The position numbers and the translations under genes were made by a program. The notes below the pieces were generated by a model that made no database searches, was not told the origin of the DNA, and was given only the letters and a program-made list of their open reading frames with translations. From NCBI RefSeq assembly GCF_013133795.1, contig NZ_JABGBN010000001.1:186001-250000 (forward strand): a stretch of 64,000 bases of DNA. Reading direction: 5' to 3'. Shown in pieces: positions 10,634-21,222 of the stretch; within the stretch, counting starts at the first letter, position 1; every line of letters starts with the position of its first letter. The stretch comes from Pelistega suis (GTDB lineage: Bacteria > Pseudomonadota > Gammaproteobacteria > Burkholderiales > Burkholderiaceae_B).

Positions 10634-11787
10634 TGAATAAAGTGATGAATAGAATAATGCACTTTGTGGTATATGCTTTTAAAGCGATTGATTGGCCTTT
10701 ATTTATTATCTTATTGCTATTTGCTGGTCTTGGGATGTTAGTCATGCATTCTGCAGTCGGTGGCTATGACGGACGTTTTATTGGGCAGGCACGTAATTTC
10801 TTGATTGCATTTTGTGTTATGTGGTTTGTTGCCTTATTTCCGCCATCAAAAATCATGAAGATAGTGATTCCTTTCTACGTGTTGGGGTGTTTACTATTAT
10901 TGGCGGTATTATTATTTGGTTATACGAGTAAAGGCGCTACACGTTGGTTAGATGTGGGTTTTGCGCGTATTCAACCGTCTGAGATGATGAAACTTTGTGT
11001 GCCGATGATGCTAGCTTGGTATTTTGATAAGCATAGGAGCGATTTGAGGATACAAGACTTCTTCATTGCAGGTGTTTTACTCGCCATTCCTTTTTTCTTG
11101 ATTATTAAGCAGCCTGATTTGGGGACTGCCTTATTGGTATTTGCGACGGGCTTTTTTGTCATTTATTTTGCAGGTCTATCTTTTAAGTTATTAACCCCTA
11201 TTTTTATTTTTGGTTTGATTTTTATTGGGCTTGTTATTCATTTTGAGCCTATGCTCTGTGAACCGGGTTTTGACTGGGTTATCTTACATGAATACCAAAA
11301 AACAAGGGTATGTACTTTATTGGATCCGACTTCTGATCCTTTAGGTAAGGGATTTCATACTATTCAAGGGATGATTGCGATTGGTTCTGGTGGTGTCTAT
11401 GGCAAGGGTTATCTACAAGGCACACAAACCCATTTGGACTTTATTCCAGAGCAAACAACTGACTTTATTTTTGCCGTATTTGCAGAGGAGTTTGGTTTGT
11501 ACGGCAGTATTTTCTTATTAATTCTTTATACTCTCTTATTAGCGCGTTGCTTTGTGATTACGATGAAGGCAAAAACCCAGTTCGGGGCTTTATTAGCTGG
11601 TGCATTGGGTATGATGTTCTTTTTCTATGTGTTTGTGAATATGGGGATGGTGATGGGTATTTTACCGATTGTGGGCGTGCCATTACCTTTTATGAGTTAT
11701 GGTGGCACGGCATTAGTAACGCTAGGCATTGCTGCAGGCTTATTGATGAGTATTTCTAACTATACCCCGAGTAAGCCTTCGTCATAA
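10630..11787 (+). CDS. rodA: SEDS peptidoglycan glycosyltransferase RodA
   Basis: Multi-pass SEDS-family polymerase that makes glycan strands from lipid II in the elongasome, with PBP2 as partner. The 385 residues carry about ten hydrophobic helices. Characteristic segments are GATRWLDVGFARIQPSEMMKL, KQPDLGTALLV, the large periplasmic loop with FIPEQTTDFIFAVFAEEFG, and GVPLPFMSYGG near the end. It overlaps mrdA by 4 bp (ATGA), and its 3' end overlaps convergent mutY by 6 bp. Confidence 0.97.
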   Translation: MMNKVMNRIMHFVVYAFKAIDWPLFIILLLFAGLGMLVMHSAVGGYDGRFIGQARNFLIAFCVMWFVALFPPSKIMKIVIPFYVLGCLLLLAVLLFGYTSKGATRWLDVGFARIQPSEMMKLCVPMMLAWYFDKHRSDLRIQDFFIAGVLLAIPFFLIIKQPDLGTALLVFATGFFVIYFAGLSFKLLTPIFIFGLIFIGLVIHFEPMLCEPGFDWVILHEYQKTRVCTLLDPTSDPLGKGFHTIQGMIAIGSGGVYGKGYLQGTQTHLDFIPEQTTDFIFAVFAEEFGLYGSIFLLILYTLLLARCFVITMKAKTQFGALLAGALGMMFFFYVFVNMGMVMGILPIVGVPLPFMSYGGTALVTLGIAAGLLMSISNYTPSKPSS

Positions 11788-12819
11788 TTCTGGGTCTGTA
11801 CTCAGTAGTTTCATCACCGGACTAGGTAAAGCCAATGAGGAAATATCGCTTAGTGGATACCATTGTGTATCGGTGATAGCGAGACGGGCACTATCTTGTA
11901 GCGTTGTTGTAGCACTAATCCGCACAGGGTGAATTAGTAAGCGATAATGTGAAAAAATATGTTCAAAGCTTGCCATTTTTTGTGCGTGTAGCGTAGGATG
12001 CTCCGTTAGCCATGTATTGAGTTCGGCTTCATTGGTGAGTTCTGGCAAGGATAGTAGTCCTCCCCAAATACCTTGAGCGGGTCTTTTTTGTAGCAACACC
12101 TTATGCTGTGTACGAATAATTAGCATAATGGTTTCTCGTTGAGGGATGATTTTCTTGGGCTTTTTACTTGGCAGTACGGCTTGCTTGCTGTATTTAAAGG
12201 CATAACAATCAGGACGCAAAGGACATTCTTGGCATTTGGGTTTGCTCCTTGTGCAGACCATAGAGCCTAAGTCCATGAGTCCTTGATTATATTGACCAAT
12301 TTGTTGCTCACCCATAACGTTTTTATAAGCTTGCTCCCATAATTGCTTATCTGTTTTTGCACCATATCCTTCAATACCGTAAAAGCGTGTAAAAACACGT
12401 TTTACATTGCCATCCATAATAGGTGTGGTGGCATGAAAACAAAATGCAGCAATAGAGTTGGCAGTAGACTCACCAATACCGGGGAGTTTTTGTAGCTCAC
12501 TTGCTTGTGATGGAAAAAGTCCTTTATATTGTGTCGCGACTATTTGTGCGCACTTATGTAAATTGCGTGCTCGTGCATAATAGCCTAGTCCAGCCCAATA
12601 GGGCATAACTTCCTCTACGGGTGTATTGGCCAGTGCTGTGACTGAGGGAAATTTTTTTAAAAAACGAAGATAGTAATCAATGACCGTACTGACCTGAGTC
12701 TGCTGGAGCATAATTTCCGAGAGCCAGACTTTGTAGGGATCCGTTGTACCTTGCCAAGGTAAGTGATGGCGGCCTGACTGTTGTTGCCAGGCCTGAATGC
12801 GTTTAACAAAGCTAGTCAT
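11782..12819 (-). CDS. mutY: Adenine DNA glycosylase MutY
   Basis: Removes adenine mispaired with 8-oxoguanine in DNA. The 345 residues contain the HhH-GPD domain with catalytic E35 (WLSEIMLQQTQV), the helix-hairpin-helix LPGIGESTANSI and D136 in MDGNVKRVF. The [4Fe-4S] cluster cysteines 189, 196, 199 and 205 follow (C-x6-C-x2-C-x5-C). A C-terminal NUDIX-like 8-oxoG reader follows from about residue 225. Its start overlaps the ftsX stop by one base, so it is apparently co-transcribed with ftsEX. Confidence 0.96.
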   Translation of the reverse strand: MTSFVKRIQAWQQQSGRHHLPWQGTTDPYKVWLSEIMLQQTQVSTVIDYYLRFLKKFPSVTALANTPVEEVMPYWAGLGYYARARNLHKCAQIVATQYKGLFPSQASELQKLPGIGESTANSIAAFCFHATTPIMDGNVKRVFTRFYGIEGYGAKTDKQLWEQAYKNVMGEQQIGQYNQGLMDLGSMVCTRSKPKCQECPLRPDCYAFKYSKQAVLPSKKPKKIIPQRETIMLIIRTQHKVLLQKRPAQGIWGGLLSLPELTNEAELNTWLTEHPTLHAQKMASFEHIFSHYRLLIHPVRISATTTLQDSARLAITDTQWYPLSDISSLALPSPVMKLLSTDPEL

Positions 12820-13724
12820 TAAAACTTAGAGTGTTTGGTGACAGACCAACGAGCAGCGATTGCGGCGATAAGCATAACGATAAGGGTAGCTAAGATAAGC
12901 CAGAACGTATCTGGCAGTGCTAAAGAGAAAGACTCGCCATAGCTTTCAGATAAAACACGAATCGCATCATTCATCATATTTAAGCCAATAATGGTTAGAA
13001 CAATAGCGAGCAAACCCGAACATAAGCCAGTTATTGCGCCGAGATATAAGAAAGGGCGACGCACAAAAGACTCCGTAGCACCAACCAATCGCGCAACAGC
13101 AATTTCATCTCTTTGCAAAAGTGCTTGCATACGGACAGTATTAAAAATCGTTGCGATGACGATAATAGCCACGCCGAGTGCCAAGATACCTAGTAAAACC
13201 TTGAAGAAATATAGAATACCTTCCAGTTTTTTTAACCAATCACTATCAAATTGAACCAAATCAACGGCTTCATTTGTCTCCCATTGAAGTGCCATTTCAT
13301 TCGCTTGGCCGGTGGTAATTTCACTTTTTAGAGAAATAATCAGGCTATGGGGTAGTGGGTTATTAGGAAGGACGCTGAGAGAGTCTTGCCACTCTTTATT
13401 AGCACGTAGAGAGTCAAGCGCCTCTTGTTTGGAGACTACTTCAATCGTATCAATGCTGTCTGCAAAATCCTTTTTTAATTGTTCACCCAGTTCGGTGGTT
13501 TTCTCTAAAGAGACAATGTCTTTCATAAAGAGAGTAATGACGGGATTTACAGATACGGTTTGTGCAACGGGAGCGAGTGAAGTGATAATCGCACTTACGA
13601 CTAAAGGTAAAGATAACACAAACGCAATAACCGTAATATTGGTGAGCGTTGAGAACGGTGTTAGCAATAGGCGGCGCAATGCAGTGCGCAATGCATAAAT
13701 ATGATGACGTAACCAAGTTTTCAT
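12819..13724 (-). CDS. ftsX: Cell division protein FtsX
   Basis: Inner-membrane partner of FtsE; the FtsEX complex activates peptidoglycan hydrolases at the septum. The 301 residues show the expected topology: a cytoplasmic N-terminus, helix 1 (about 25-50), a periplasmic domain to about 165, then three helices (ILYFFKVLLGILALGVAIIV, LYLGAITGLCSGLLAIVL, FWLILATLIVMLIAAIAA). One-base overlaps join it to ftsE upstream and mutY downstream. Confidence 0.95.
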   Translation of the reverse strand: MKTWLRHHIYALRTALRRLLLTPFSTLTNITVIAFVLSLPLVVSAIITSLAPVAQTVSVNPVITLFMKDIVSLEKTTELGEQLKKDFADSIDTIEVVSKQEALDSLRANKEWQDSLSVLPNNPLPHSLIISLKSEITTGQANEMALQWETNEAVDLVQFDSDWLKKLEGILYFFKVLLGILALGVAIIVIATIFNTVRMQALLQRDEIAVARLVGATESFVRRPFLYLGAITGLCSGLLAIVLTIIGLNMMNDAIRVLSESYGESFSLALPDTFWLILATLIVMLIAAIAARWSVTKHSKF

Positions 13725-14389
13725 TAGTGGTATCCTAAATCGGTAAAGCGCCCTGGCTCAATTAATAGTGTGCGGTTTGAGTAGCTTTGCAATAATGGTC
13801 TATCGTGAGAGGCAATCAGAGTGGTGACACCAACGCGATTAAAATCACGAAATACATCGAGAATCAGATGTGCATTTTCTTGGTCAAGATTGGCAGTTGG
13901 CTCATCGGCAATCAGGATGCTAGGACGATTAACAATCGCACGAGCAATGGCTAAACGCTGTTGTTCGCCACCTGAGAGAGCAATAGGATTAAGTTTTTCT
14001 TTGCCACCTAGACCTACTTTAACAATAGCGGCACGAGCACGTGCTGCTGCAACATCCGTGGGGAGCCCCATGACAGCAAGGGGTAACATCACATTTTCAA
14101 AAGCGCTACGGTCATAGAGTAGATGGGTATCTTGTAGAATAATACCTACGGAACGACGCAAGTATGGCATAGCACGAGCGGTGATTTTATCGATACGCTC
14201 CCCTTTGACGGTAATAGAGCCTCTACTTGGTGCTTCTAAACCACCAATAAGTTTGAGTAGCGTGGACTTGCCAGCACCAGATGGACCAGAAATAAATACA
14301 AATTCGCCACTATCAATTTTAAAATTAATATCAGCGAGGATATTGGCACTTTGACCGTAGGCCTTAAATACGTGCTGGAATTCAATCAT
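13724..14389 (-). CDS. ftsE: Cell division ATP-binding protein FtsE
   Basis: ABC-type ATPase that drives FtsX at the divisome. From the ATG at 14389 it has 221 residues, the usual FtsE length: Walker A GPSGAGKST at 35-43, signature LSGGEQQR, Walker B ILIADEPT and H-loop IASHD. The frame stays open upstream to 14449, but those 20 extra residues do not resemble FtsE, and MIEFQHVFKAYG is the normal family start. Its stop overlaps the ftsX start by one base. Confidence 0.95.
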   Translation of the reverse strand: MIEFQHVFKAYGQSANILADINFKIDSGEFVFISGPSGAGKSTLLKLIGGLEAPSRGSITVKGERIDKITARAMPYLRRSVGIILQDTHLLYDRSAFENVMLPLAVMGLPTDVAAARARAAIVKVGLGGKEKLNPIALSGGEQQRLAIARAIVNRPSILIADEPTANLDQENAHLILDVFRDFNRVGVTTLIASHDRPLLQSYSNRTLLIEPGRFTDLGYH

Positions 14390-14535
14390 AAGTTTTGTCG
14401 TAAGCAGTAAAGTCGTTATATGAATATAACTTTCCCTGTATTTTAACATTGAATTAAAAGCTGTTAGCGACAGAAACCCTTAAATGTAACAGTAATAAAT
14501 GTTATAGTTTTTTCTGATTAGCAATATATAGTGAT

Positions 14536-15699
14536 ATGAAGAAAGAGAAACTGCAGTTTTCTTGGCATGATACAAGATTTAGATCTTGGATTTATCAGGC
14601 CATTGTTTTGGTATTAGTGGTTTATTGTGGTTGGTATTTAATCAATAACACCATGCAGAATTTGGCTGCTCGTAATATTCAGACAGGGTTTGCTTTTTTA
14701 AATAAAGAAGCTGGCTTTGCTATTGGCGAAACCTTGATTGAATATAAATTGACGGATACTTATTGGCAGGCTATTAAGGTGGGTTTATTAAATACTATCT
14801 TAGTATCTGTGATAGGGATTATTTTATCGACTATATTAGGAATGATAATCGGTGTTGCGCGCTTATCGACCAATTGGCTCGTCAATAAATTGGCGTCTAT
14901 TTATGTAGAGGTCATGCGTAATATCCCACTATTAATTCATTTATTCTTTTGGTATGCCTTGCTTACCGAGATGTTACCGGGACCGCGACAAGCCTTAAGT
15001 CCTATTGACGGTGTATTTCTTTCTAATCGAGGAATCAAAGTGCCTGCTTTTGAAGGGGCGTCCTTGGTATGGATGTTATGGGCATTGCTGATTGCTGTAT
15101 TTTGCGCATTTTTCCTCGCTAAGTTTGCCAAAAACAAACAGAATAAAACCGGGCAAACAACACCGGTATTCTTTATGAGTTTAGGTTTGTTCCTTGTCAT
15201 GCCATTACTTGCCTTTTTATTATCGGGAGGGCAAGTAGAGGTGATTAAACCAGAGTTAAAAGGATTTAACTTTGTTAATGGTTGGAGTTTCAGTCCAGAG
15301 TTAGCCGCTTTATTACTAGGCTTGGTGCTTTATACAGCAGGCTTTATTGCAGAAATTGTACGCTCAGGTATTCAAAGTGTTTCTAAGGGGCAATGGGAAG
15401 CGGGTGAGTCATTGGGCTTATCAAAGACTCAAACCCTAAGATTGATTGTGATGCCACAAGCCATTAGAGTGATGATTCCGGCGATGAGTAATACCTTTAT
15501 GAACTTTACTAAAAATAGTTCATTAGCCGTGGCGATTGGTTATCCTGATATCGTGTCTATTGTAAATACTATGCTCACGCAGACAGGGCAAGCTATTGAG
15601 GCAGTGATGATTATTATGTTGGCGTATTTTACGTTAAGTATGATGATTGCCCTTTTTATGGCGTGGTATAACAAGCGTATGGCCTTGGTGGAGCGTTAA
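14536..15699 (+). CDS. Polar amino-acid ABC transporter permease (BztB/AapQ type)
   Basis: Inner-membrane permease of the general/acidic amino-acid importer family (HisM/GlnP type, large AapQ/BztB subgroup). The 387 residues hold several membrane helices. The cytoplasmic EAA loop EAGESLGLSKTQTLRLIVMP (from about residue 295) contacts the ATPase. A long insertion between the second and later helices is typical of the BztB class. The next permease starts directly after its stop. No substrate-binding protein gene flanks the cluster. Amino-acid specificity cannot be read from the sequence. Confidence 0.9.
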   Translation: MKKEKLQFSWHDTRFRSWIYQAIVLVLVVYCGWYLINNTMQNLAARNIQTGFAFLNKEAGFAIGETLIEYKLTDTYWQAIKVGLLNTILVSVIGIILSTILGMIIGVARLSTNWLVNKLASIYVEVMRNIPLLIHLFFWYALLTEMLPGPRQALSPIDGVFLSNRGIKVPAFEGASLVWMLWALLIAVFCAFFLAKFAKNKQNKTGQTTPVFFMSLGLFLVMPLLAFLLSGGQVEVIKPELKGFNFVNGWSFSPELAALLLGLVLYTAGFIAEIVRSGIQSVSKGQWEAGESLGLSKTQTLRLIVMPQAIRVMIPAMSNTFMNFTKNSSLAVAIGYPDIVSIVNTMLTQTGQAIEAVMIIMLAYFTLSMMIALFMAWYNKRMALVER

Positions 15700-16782
15700 A
15701 TGCAGACAGCAAATATTCAAAAGCCACCCATCAATAAAGGGATAGTGTTTTGGTTAAAAAATAACCTTTTTGCCTCTCCAGCCCATACCTTAGCGACTAT
15801 TTTAGTCTTATGGTTCTTAGTTTTTTCTATTCCAGCGGTTATTGAATGGGCTTGGTTGCAGGCTAACTTTAGTGCGACTAGCGGACGAGAGTGTCAGCAA
15901 TCAACAGGCGCTTGTTGGTCTTTTATTCAACATAAATATCGAATGATTTTATTTGGTATTTATCCTTTTGATGAACAATGGCGTCCTTTTTTGGTCACAT
16001 TATTATTAATTGCGCTAATCGTTTATAGTGCTATTCCTAAGTTCTGGAAAAAATCCTTGCTTGCCGTATGGGGTATTGTGATTATATTGTGTGGCGTGTT
16101 GATGCAGGGCGGCGTGTTCTCACTAAGCTATGTGGAAACTTCACGTTGGGGTGGCTTGCCAGTGACGTTGATTTTGTCTATTTTTGGTATTGTCATAGCT
16201 ACTCCAATAGGTATTTTATTAGCATTGGGTCGTCGCTCAGAGATGCCTTTAATTCGTACGTTGTGTATCGCCTATATTGAAATTATTCGTGGCGTTCCTT
16301 TTATTAGCTTGTTATTTATGGCTTCCGTTATGGTTCCTTTGTTTTTTCCTGAGGGGATGTCAATGGATAAATTGCTGCGAGCACAACTGGCCGTTATTAT
16401 TTATGTTTCGGCTTATATAGCGGAGGTTGTTCGAGGTGGTCTGCAATCTATTCCTAAAGGGCAGTTTGAAGGAGCGGCTTCGCTAGGGTTAAATTACTGG
16501 CAAACAATGAGGTTGGTGATTTTACCGCAAGCCTTAAAAGTGGTCATTCCTCCGTTGGTAAGTATTTTTATCTCTGTTTTTAAAGATACATCACTTGTCG
16601 TGATTATTGGTATTTATGATTTAACCTTATCCGCTAAGGCGGCATTGGCTGATCCTATTTGGCAAGGTTTTAGTGTAGAGACGTATGTCTTTATTGGTTC
16701 GATTTATTTTGTATTTTGTTATGCTATGTCTAGGTACTCACGTTATATTGAGCAGCGATTAGACCTAGGTACGCAACGATAG
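15700..16782 (+). CDS. Polar amino-acid ABC transporter permease (BztC/AapM type)
   Basis: Second permease of the importer, 360 residues, with the ATG immediately following the previous TAA (no gap). Early helices (about 25-50 and 95-150) precede the canonical permease core. The core carries the EAA-type loop [20 protein letters not shown] (about 258-277) and ends with helices near [11 protein letters not shown]. Two unequal permeases plus one ATPase match the Aap/Bzt arrangement for glutamate, glutamine, aspartate and asparagine uptake in alpha- and betaproteobacteria. The exact substrate is inferred, not shown. Confidence 0.9.
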   Translation: MQTANIQKPPINKGIVFWLKNNLFASPAHTLATILVLWFLVFSIPAVIEWAWLQANFSATSGRECQQSTGACWSFIQHKYRMILFGIYPFDEQWRPFLVTLLLIALIVYSAIPKFWKKSLLAVWGIVIILCGVLMQGGVFSLSYVETSRWGGLPVTLILSIFGIVIATPIGILLALGRRSEMPLIRTLCIAYIEIIRGVPFISLLFMASVMVPLFFPEGMSMDKLLRAQLAVIIYVSAYIAEVVRGGLQSIPKGQFEGAASLGLNYWQTMRLVILPQALKVVIPPLVSIFISVFKDTSLVVIIGIYDLTLSAKAALADPIWQGFSVETYVFIGSIYFVFCYAMSRYSRYIEQRLDLGTQR

Positions 16783-16790
16783 GAGTATTC

Positions 16791-17528
16791 ATGTCTAAAA
16801 TAATGATTGAACTAAAAGATGTGAATAAATGGTACGGTGATTTTCATGTATTGAAAAATGTCAACCTGAGCGTAAAAGAAGGGGAGAAATTAGTCATTTC
16901 CGGTCCTTCTGGCTCAGGGAAATCGACATTGATTCGCTGTATTAATGGATTAGAAAGCCATCAGACTGGCGATATTATTGTTGATGGTACCGTATTGAAT
17001 AATAACGTTAAACACCTTGAAAGTATTCGTCAAAAAGTCGGCATGGTGTTTCAACACTTTAATCTATTTCCGCATTTGAGTGTTCTTGAGAATTTGATGT
17101 TGGGTCCTGTATGGGTCTTAAAAAAGAGCAAAAAAGATGCGCATGATATAGCGATGAAATATCTTGAACGGGTGCAAATTGCGGATCAAGCACATAAGTT
17201 TCCCGGACAACTTTCTGGTGGACAACAGCAGCGAGTGGCGATTGCCCGCTCTCTCTGTATGTCACCTAAGGTGATGTTATTTGATGAGCCTACTTCTGCT
17301 TTAGATCCAGAAATGGTTAAGGAAGTACTAGAAGTAATGGTCGAACTTGCTGAAAAAGAGCGCATTACGATGCTTTGCGTGACCCATGAAATGGGATTCG
17401 CTCAAAAGGTAGCGGATTCGGTGGTATTTATGGATCAAGGTATGATTGTGGAGCAAACCCCTCCTGAGGAGTTCTTTACCAAACCACGTACCGAGCGCGG
17501 CCAACAATTCCTTGCGCAGATCTTGTAG
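16791..17528 (+). CDS. Polar amino-acid ABC transporter ATPase (BztD/AapP type)
   Basis: Cytoplasmic ATPase that powers the two permeases upstream. The 245 residues include Walker [11 protein letters not shown]-loop [16 protein letters not shown] (typical of polar amino-acid importers), signature LSGGQQQR, Walker [15 protein letters not shown] and H-loop [10 protein letters not shown] good AGGAG lies 6 bases before the ATG. Closest class is GlnQ/BztD/AapP. The cluster ends here and is followed by a DUF3460 gene. Confidence 0.94.
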   Translation: MSKIMIELKDVNKWYGDFHVLKNVNLSVKEGEKLVISGPSGSGKSTLIRCINGLESHQTGDIIVDGTVLNNNVKHLESIRQKVGMVFQHFNLFPHLSVLENLMLGPVWVLKKSKKDAHDIAMKYLERVQIADQAHKFPGQLSGGQQQRVAIARSLCMSPKVMLFDEPTSALDPEMVKEVLEVMVELAEKERITMLCVTHEMGFAQKVADSVVFMDQGMIVEQTPPEEFFTKPRTERGQQFLAQIL

Positions 17529-17603
17529 CCTATGCATAGTGGGTAGGCCTTAGGCTATAATGTGCTTTTACTTATTCAATGAGTTTGATGTCGAGTATTA
17601 ATC

Positions 17604-17795
17604 ATGTCAAAGAAAAATTACGAATCTGAAGCGACTTTGTTTTTAAAACAATATAAAAAAGACCATCCAGAGACAATGCAAAAGCAGCTTGAAGGGCGTG
17701 CACGTCTTTGGGACAAAGAGGTAGATACAGAGCAGCAAGAGCAGTATAAAGCAGCACGCGTTTACCAAAAGCCTTACGTTTATCAAACACATTAA
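17604..17795 (+). CDS. DUF3460 family small protein
   Basis: A 63-residue soluble protein with the DUF3460 pattern: YESEATLFLKQYK near the start, GRARLWDKE in the middle, and a conserved Tyr-rich end (KPYVYQTH). This small family is found mainly in Burkholderiales and has no known function. It lies 6 bp before scpA, as is common in relatives, so it is probably transcribed with scpA. Short, but the family match and placement make it a real gene. Confidence 0.85.
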   Translation: MSKKNYESEATLFLKQYKKDHPETMQKQLEGRARLWDKEVDTEQQEQYKAARVYQKPYVYQTH

Positions 17796-17801
17796 TTTTT
17801 G

Positions 17802-18674
17802 ATGAAGCCTATTCAGGCAGAGCTGGACGCATTAGTCGATCCAAATCATGATACGACACCGGATGTGATTGATTCGGTGGCGTTGGCTCGTTTGTACGGA
17901 GAGCCTTTATTTGATATTCCCCAAGATCTTTATATTCCTCCTGATGCATTAGAGGTTTTTCTAGAAGCATTTGAAGGACCTCTTGATTTATTGCTCTATC
18001 TCATTCGTAAACAAAACTTTAATGTATTGGATATTCCGATGGCGGAAGTCACTATGCAATATATGAGTTATGTTGAGCAAATCCGTGCTAAAAATCTTGA
18101 GTTGGCAGGCGAGTATTTGTTAATGGCGGCGATGCTGATAGAAATCAAGTCGCGTATGCTATTGCCCGTAAAGAAAAGCGATACTGGAGAAGAAGTAGAA
18201 GATCCTCGTGCAGAATTAGTCCGTCGTTTATTGGCTTATGAGCAGATGAAATTAGCTGCACGTAAACTCGATGAAATGCCACAGCTGGGTAGAGATTTTG
18301 AGCGAGCTAACGCACAGGCCAATATTAGCGTTGAGCGAATGCTACCAGAGGTCAATCCAGATGATTTACGTCAGGCTTGGCTAGATATTATTAAGCGTGC
18401 CAAGTTAAATCAACGACATCATATTTCTCGAGAACAACTCTCGGTGCGGGATCATATGAGTCATATCTTGCGACGTTTAGCCGATGTGCGCTTTATGGAG
18501 TTTAGTGAACTCTTTATGGAGCGTATTAATGAGGGTGCACCTCCAGCGGTTATTGTGGTACATTTTATTGCAATGCTTGAACTAAGCCGTGAGTTATTGG
18601 TCGAAATTACTCAAGCTGAGCCTTATGCACCTATTTATGTGCGTTTAACCTATACATCAAATACAACTGTTTAA
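17802..18674 (+). CDS. scpA: Segregation and condensation protein A
   Basis: Kleisin that bridges SMC heads with ScpB in the condensin complex. From the ATG at 17802 it has 290 residues. After a ~45-residue N-terminal extension comes the kleisin core (FEGPLDLLLYLIRKQNFNVLDIPMAE is a family hallmark, quoted in part), then the helical LAGEYLLMAAMLIEIKSRMLLP. The C-terminal winged helix (HFIAMLELSRELLVEITQAEP) follows. An upstream in-frame TTG at 17799 adds one residue only. scpB is not in the window. Confidence 0.94.
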   Translation: MKPIQAELDALVDPNHDTTPDVIDSVALARLYGEPLFDIPQDLYIPPDALEVFLEAFEGPLDLLLYLIRKQNFNVLDIPMAEVTMQYMSYVEQIRAKNLELAGEYLLMAAMLIEIKSRMLLPVKKSDTGEEVEDPRAELVRRLLAYEQMKLAARKLDEMPQLGRDFERANAQANISVERMLPEVNPDDLRQAWLDIIKRAKLNQRHHISREQLSVRDHMSHILRRLADVRFMEFSELFMERINEGAPPAVIVVHFIAMLELSRELLVEITQAEPYAPIYVRLTYTSNTTV

Positions 18675-20548
<1,874 letters not shown>

Positions 20549-20592
20549 CATAAAGAAAGAGCCTCTCATTGATATTTTGGGCATTGAATTGA

Positions 20593-21189
20593 TTAGTATA
20601 GCACCCAGCCAGAAGGAGTCAGTATTCTTTTGAGGGGAATATCATGCTCAGCAGCTTGATAGTGGCTATCTTCTATGAGACCTTCGTCCCAGCTTAAGCC
20701 AATTGTCAAAGGATCTTGTCCTCGTGCTATCCACTTTGCTAATGTTCTATCGTAATAGCCCTTACCATAACCTAGCCGATCTCCTTGGCGAGTAAAACCC
20801 ACTAAGGGGGTAAACACAATGTCAGGGGTGAGATGAATTTCTTCTGAGGTTAGTGGTTCAGGAATATTAAAATGTCCCACTGTCATAGGCGATTGGCTAG
20901 TCCACCGGAAAAAATGTAATGGAGCATCTTTTTCAAGGACTTTAGGTAAGATGATATGGAATCCTGCTTGATCGAGCTTGAAGAGCAAGGGTTTAATATC
21001 AATTTCATGTCCAATAGGCCAAAAAGCCGCAATCAAAAGTTGAGGCTTAAAGTGTTGTTCGCAATAGTCCCATAAGAGTGAGCAGAGGCGTTGGCTATCC
21101 ATGTCACGTTTTGAAACGGGAATCATTTTTCGTTTTGCCAAAAGCTGTTGACGTAACACGTTATAATCGACGCAATGATGATTGCTCAT
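20593..21189 (-). CDS. 5-formyltetrahydrofolate cyclo-ligase
   Basis: Converts 5-formyl-THF to 5,10-methenyl-THF with ATP, recycling a storage/inhibitory folate. The 198 residues begin with the family's basic helix (LRQQLLAKRKMIP) and end with the diagnostic loop RLGYGKGYYDRTLAKW and GLSWDEGL. Normal length for the YgfA/MTHFS family. The start is 33 bp from the divergent slt start, so the two share a very short promoter region. In many bacteria this gene follows a 6S RNA; none was recognised here. Confidence 0.93.
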   Translation of the reverse strand: MSNHHCVDYNVLRQQLLAKRKMIPVSKRDMDSQRLCSLLWDYCEQHFKPQLLIAAFWPIGHEIDIKPLLFKLDQAGFHIILPKVLEKDAPLHFFRWTSQSPMTVGHFNIPEPLTSEEIHLTPDIVFTPLVGFTRQGDRLGYGKGYYDRTLAKWIARGQDPLTIGLSWDEGLIEDSHYQAAEHDIPLKRILTPSGWVLY

Positions 21190-21222
21190 ATGGGCGCTAC
21201 CGCATTAAGGGATTGATATTTA

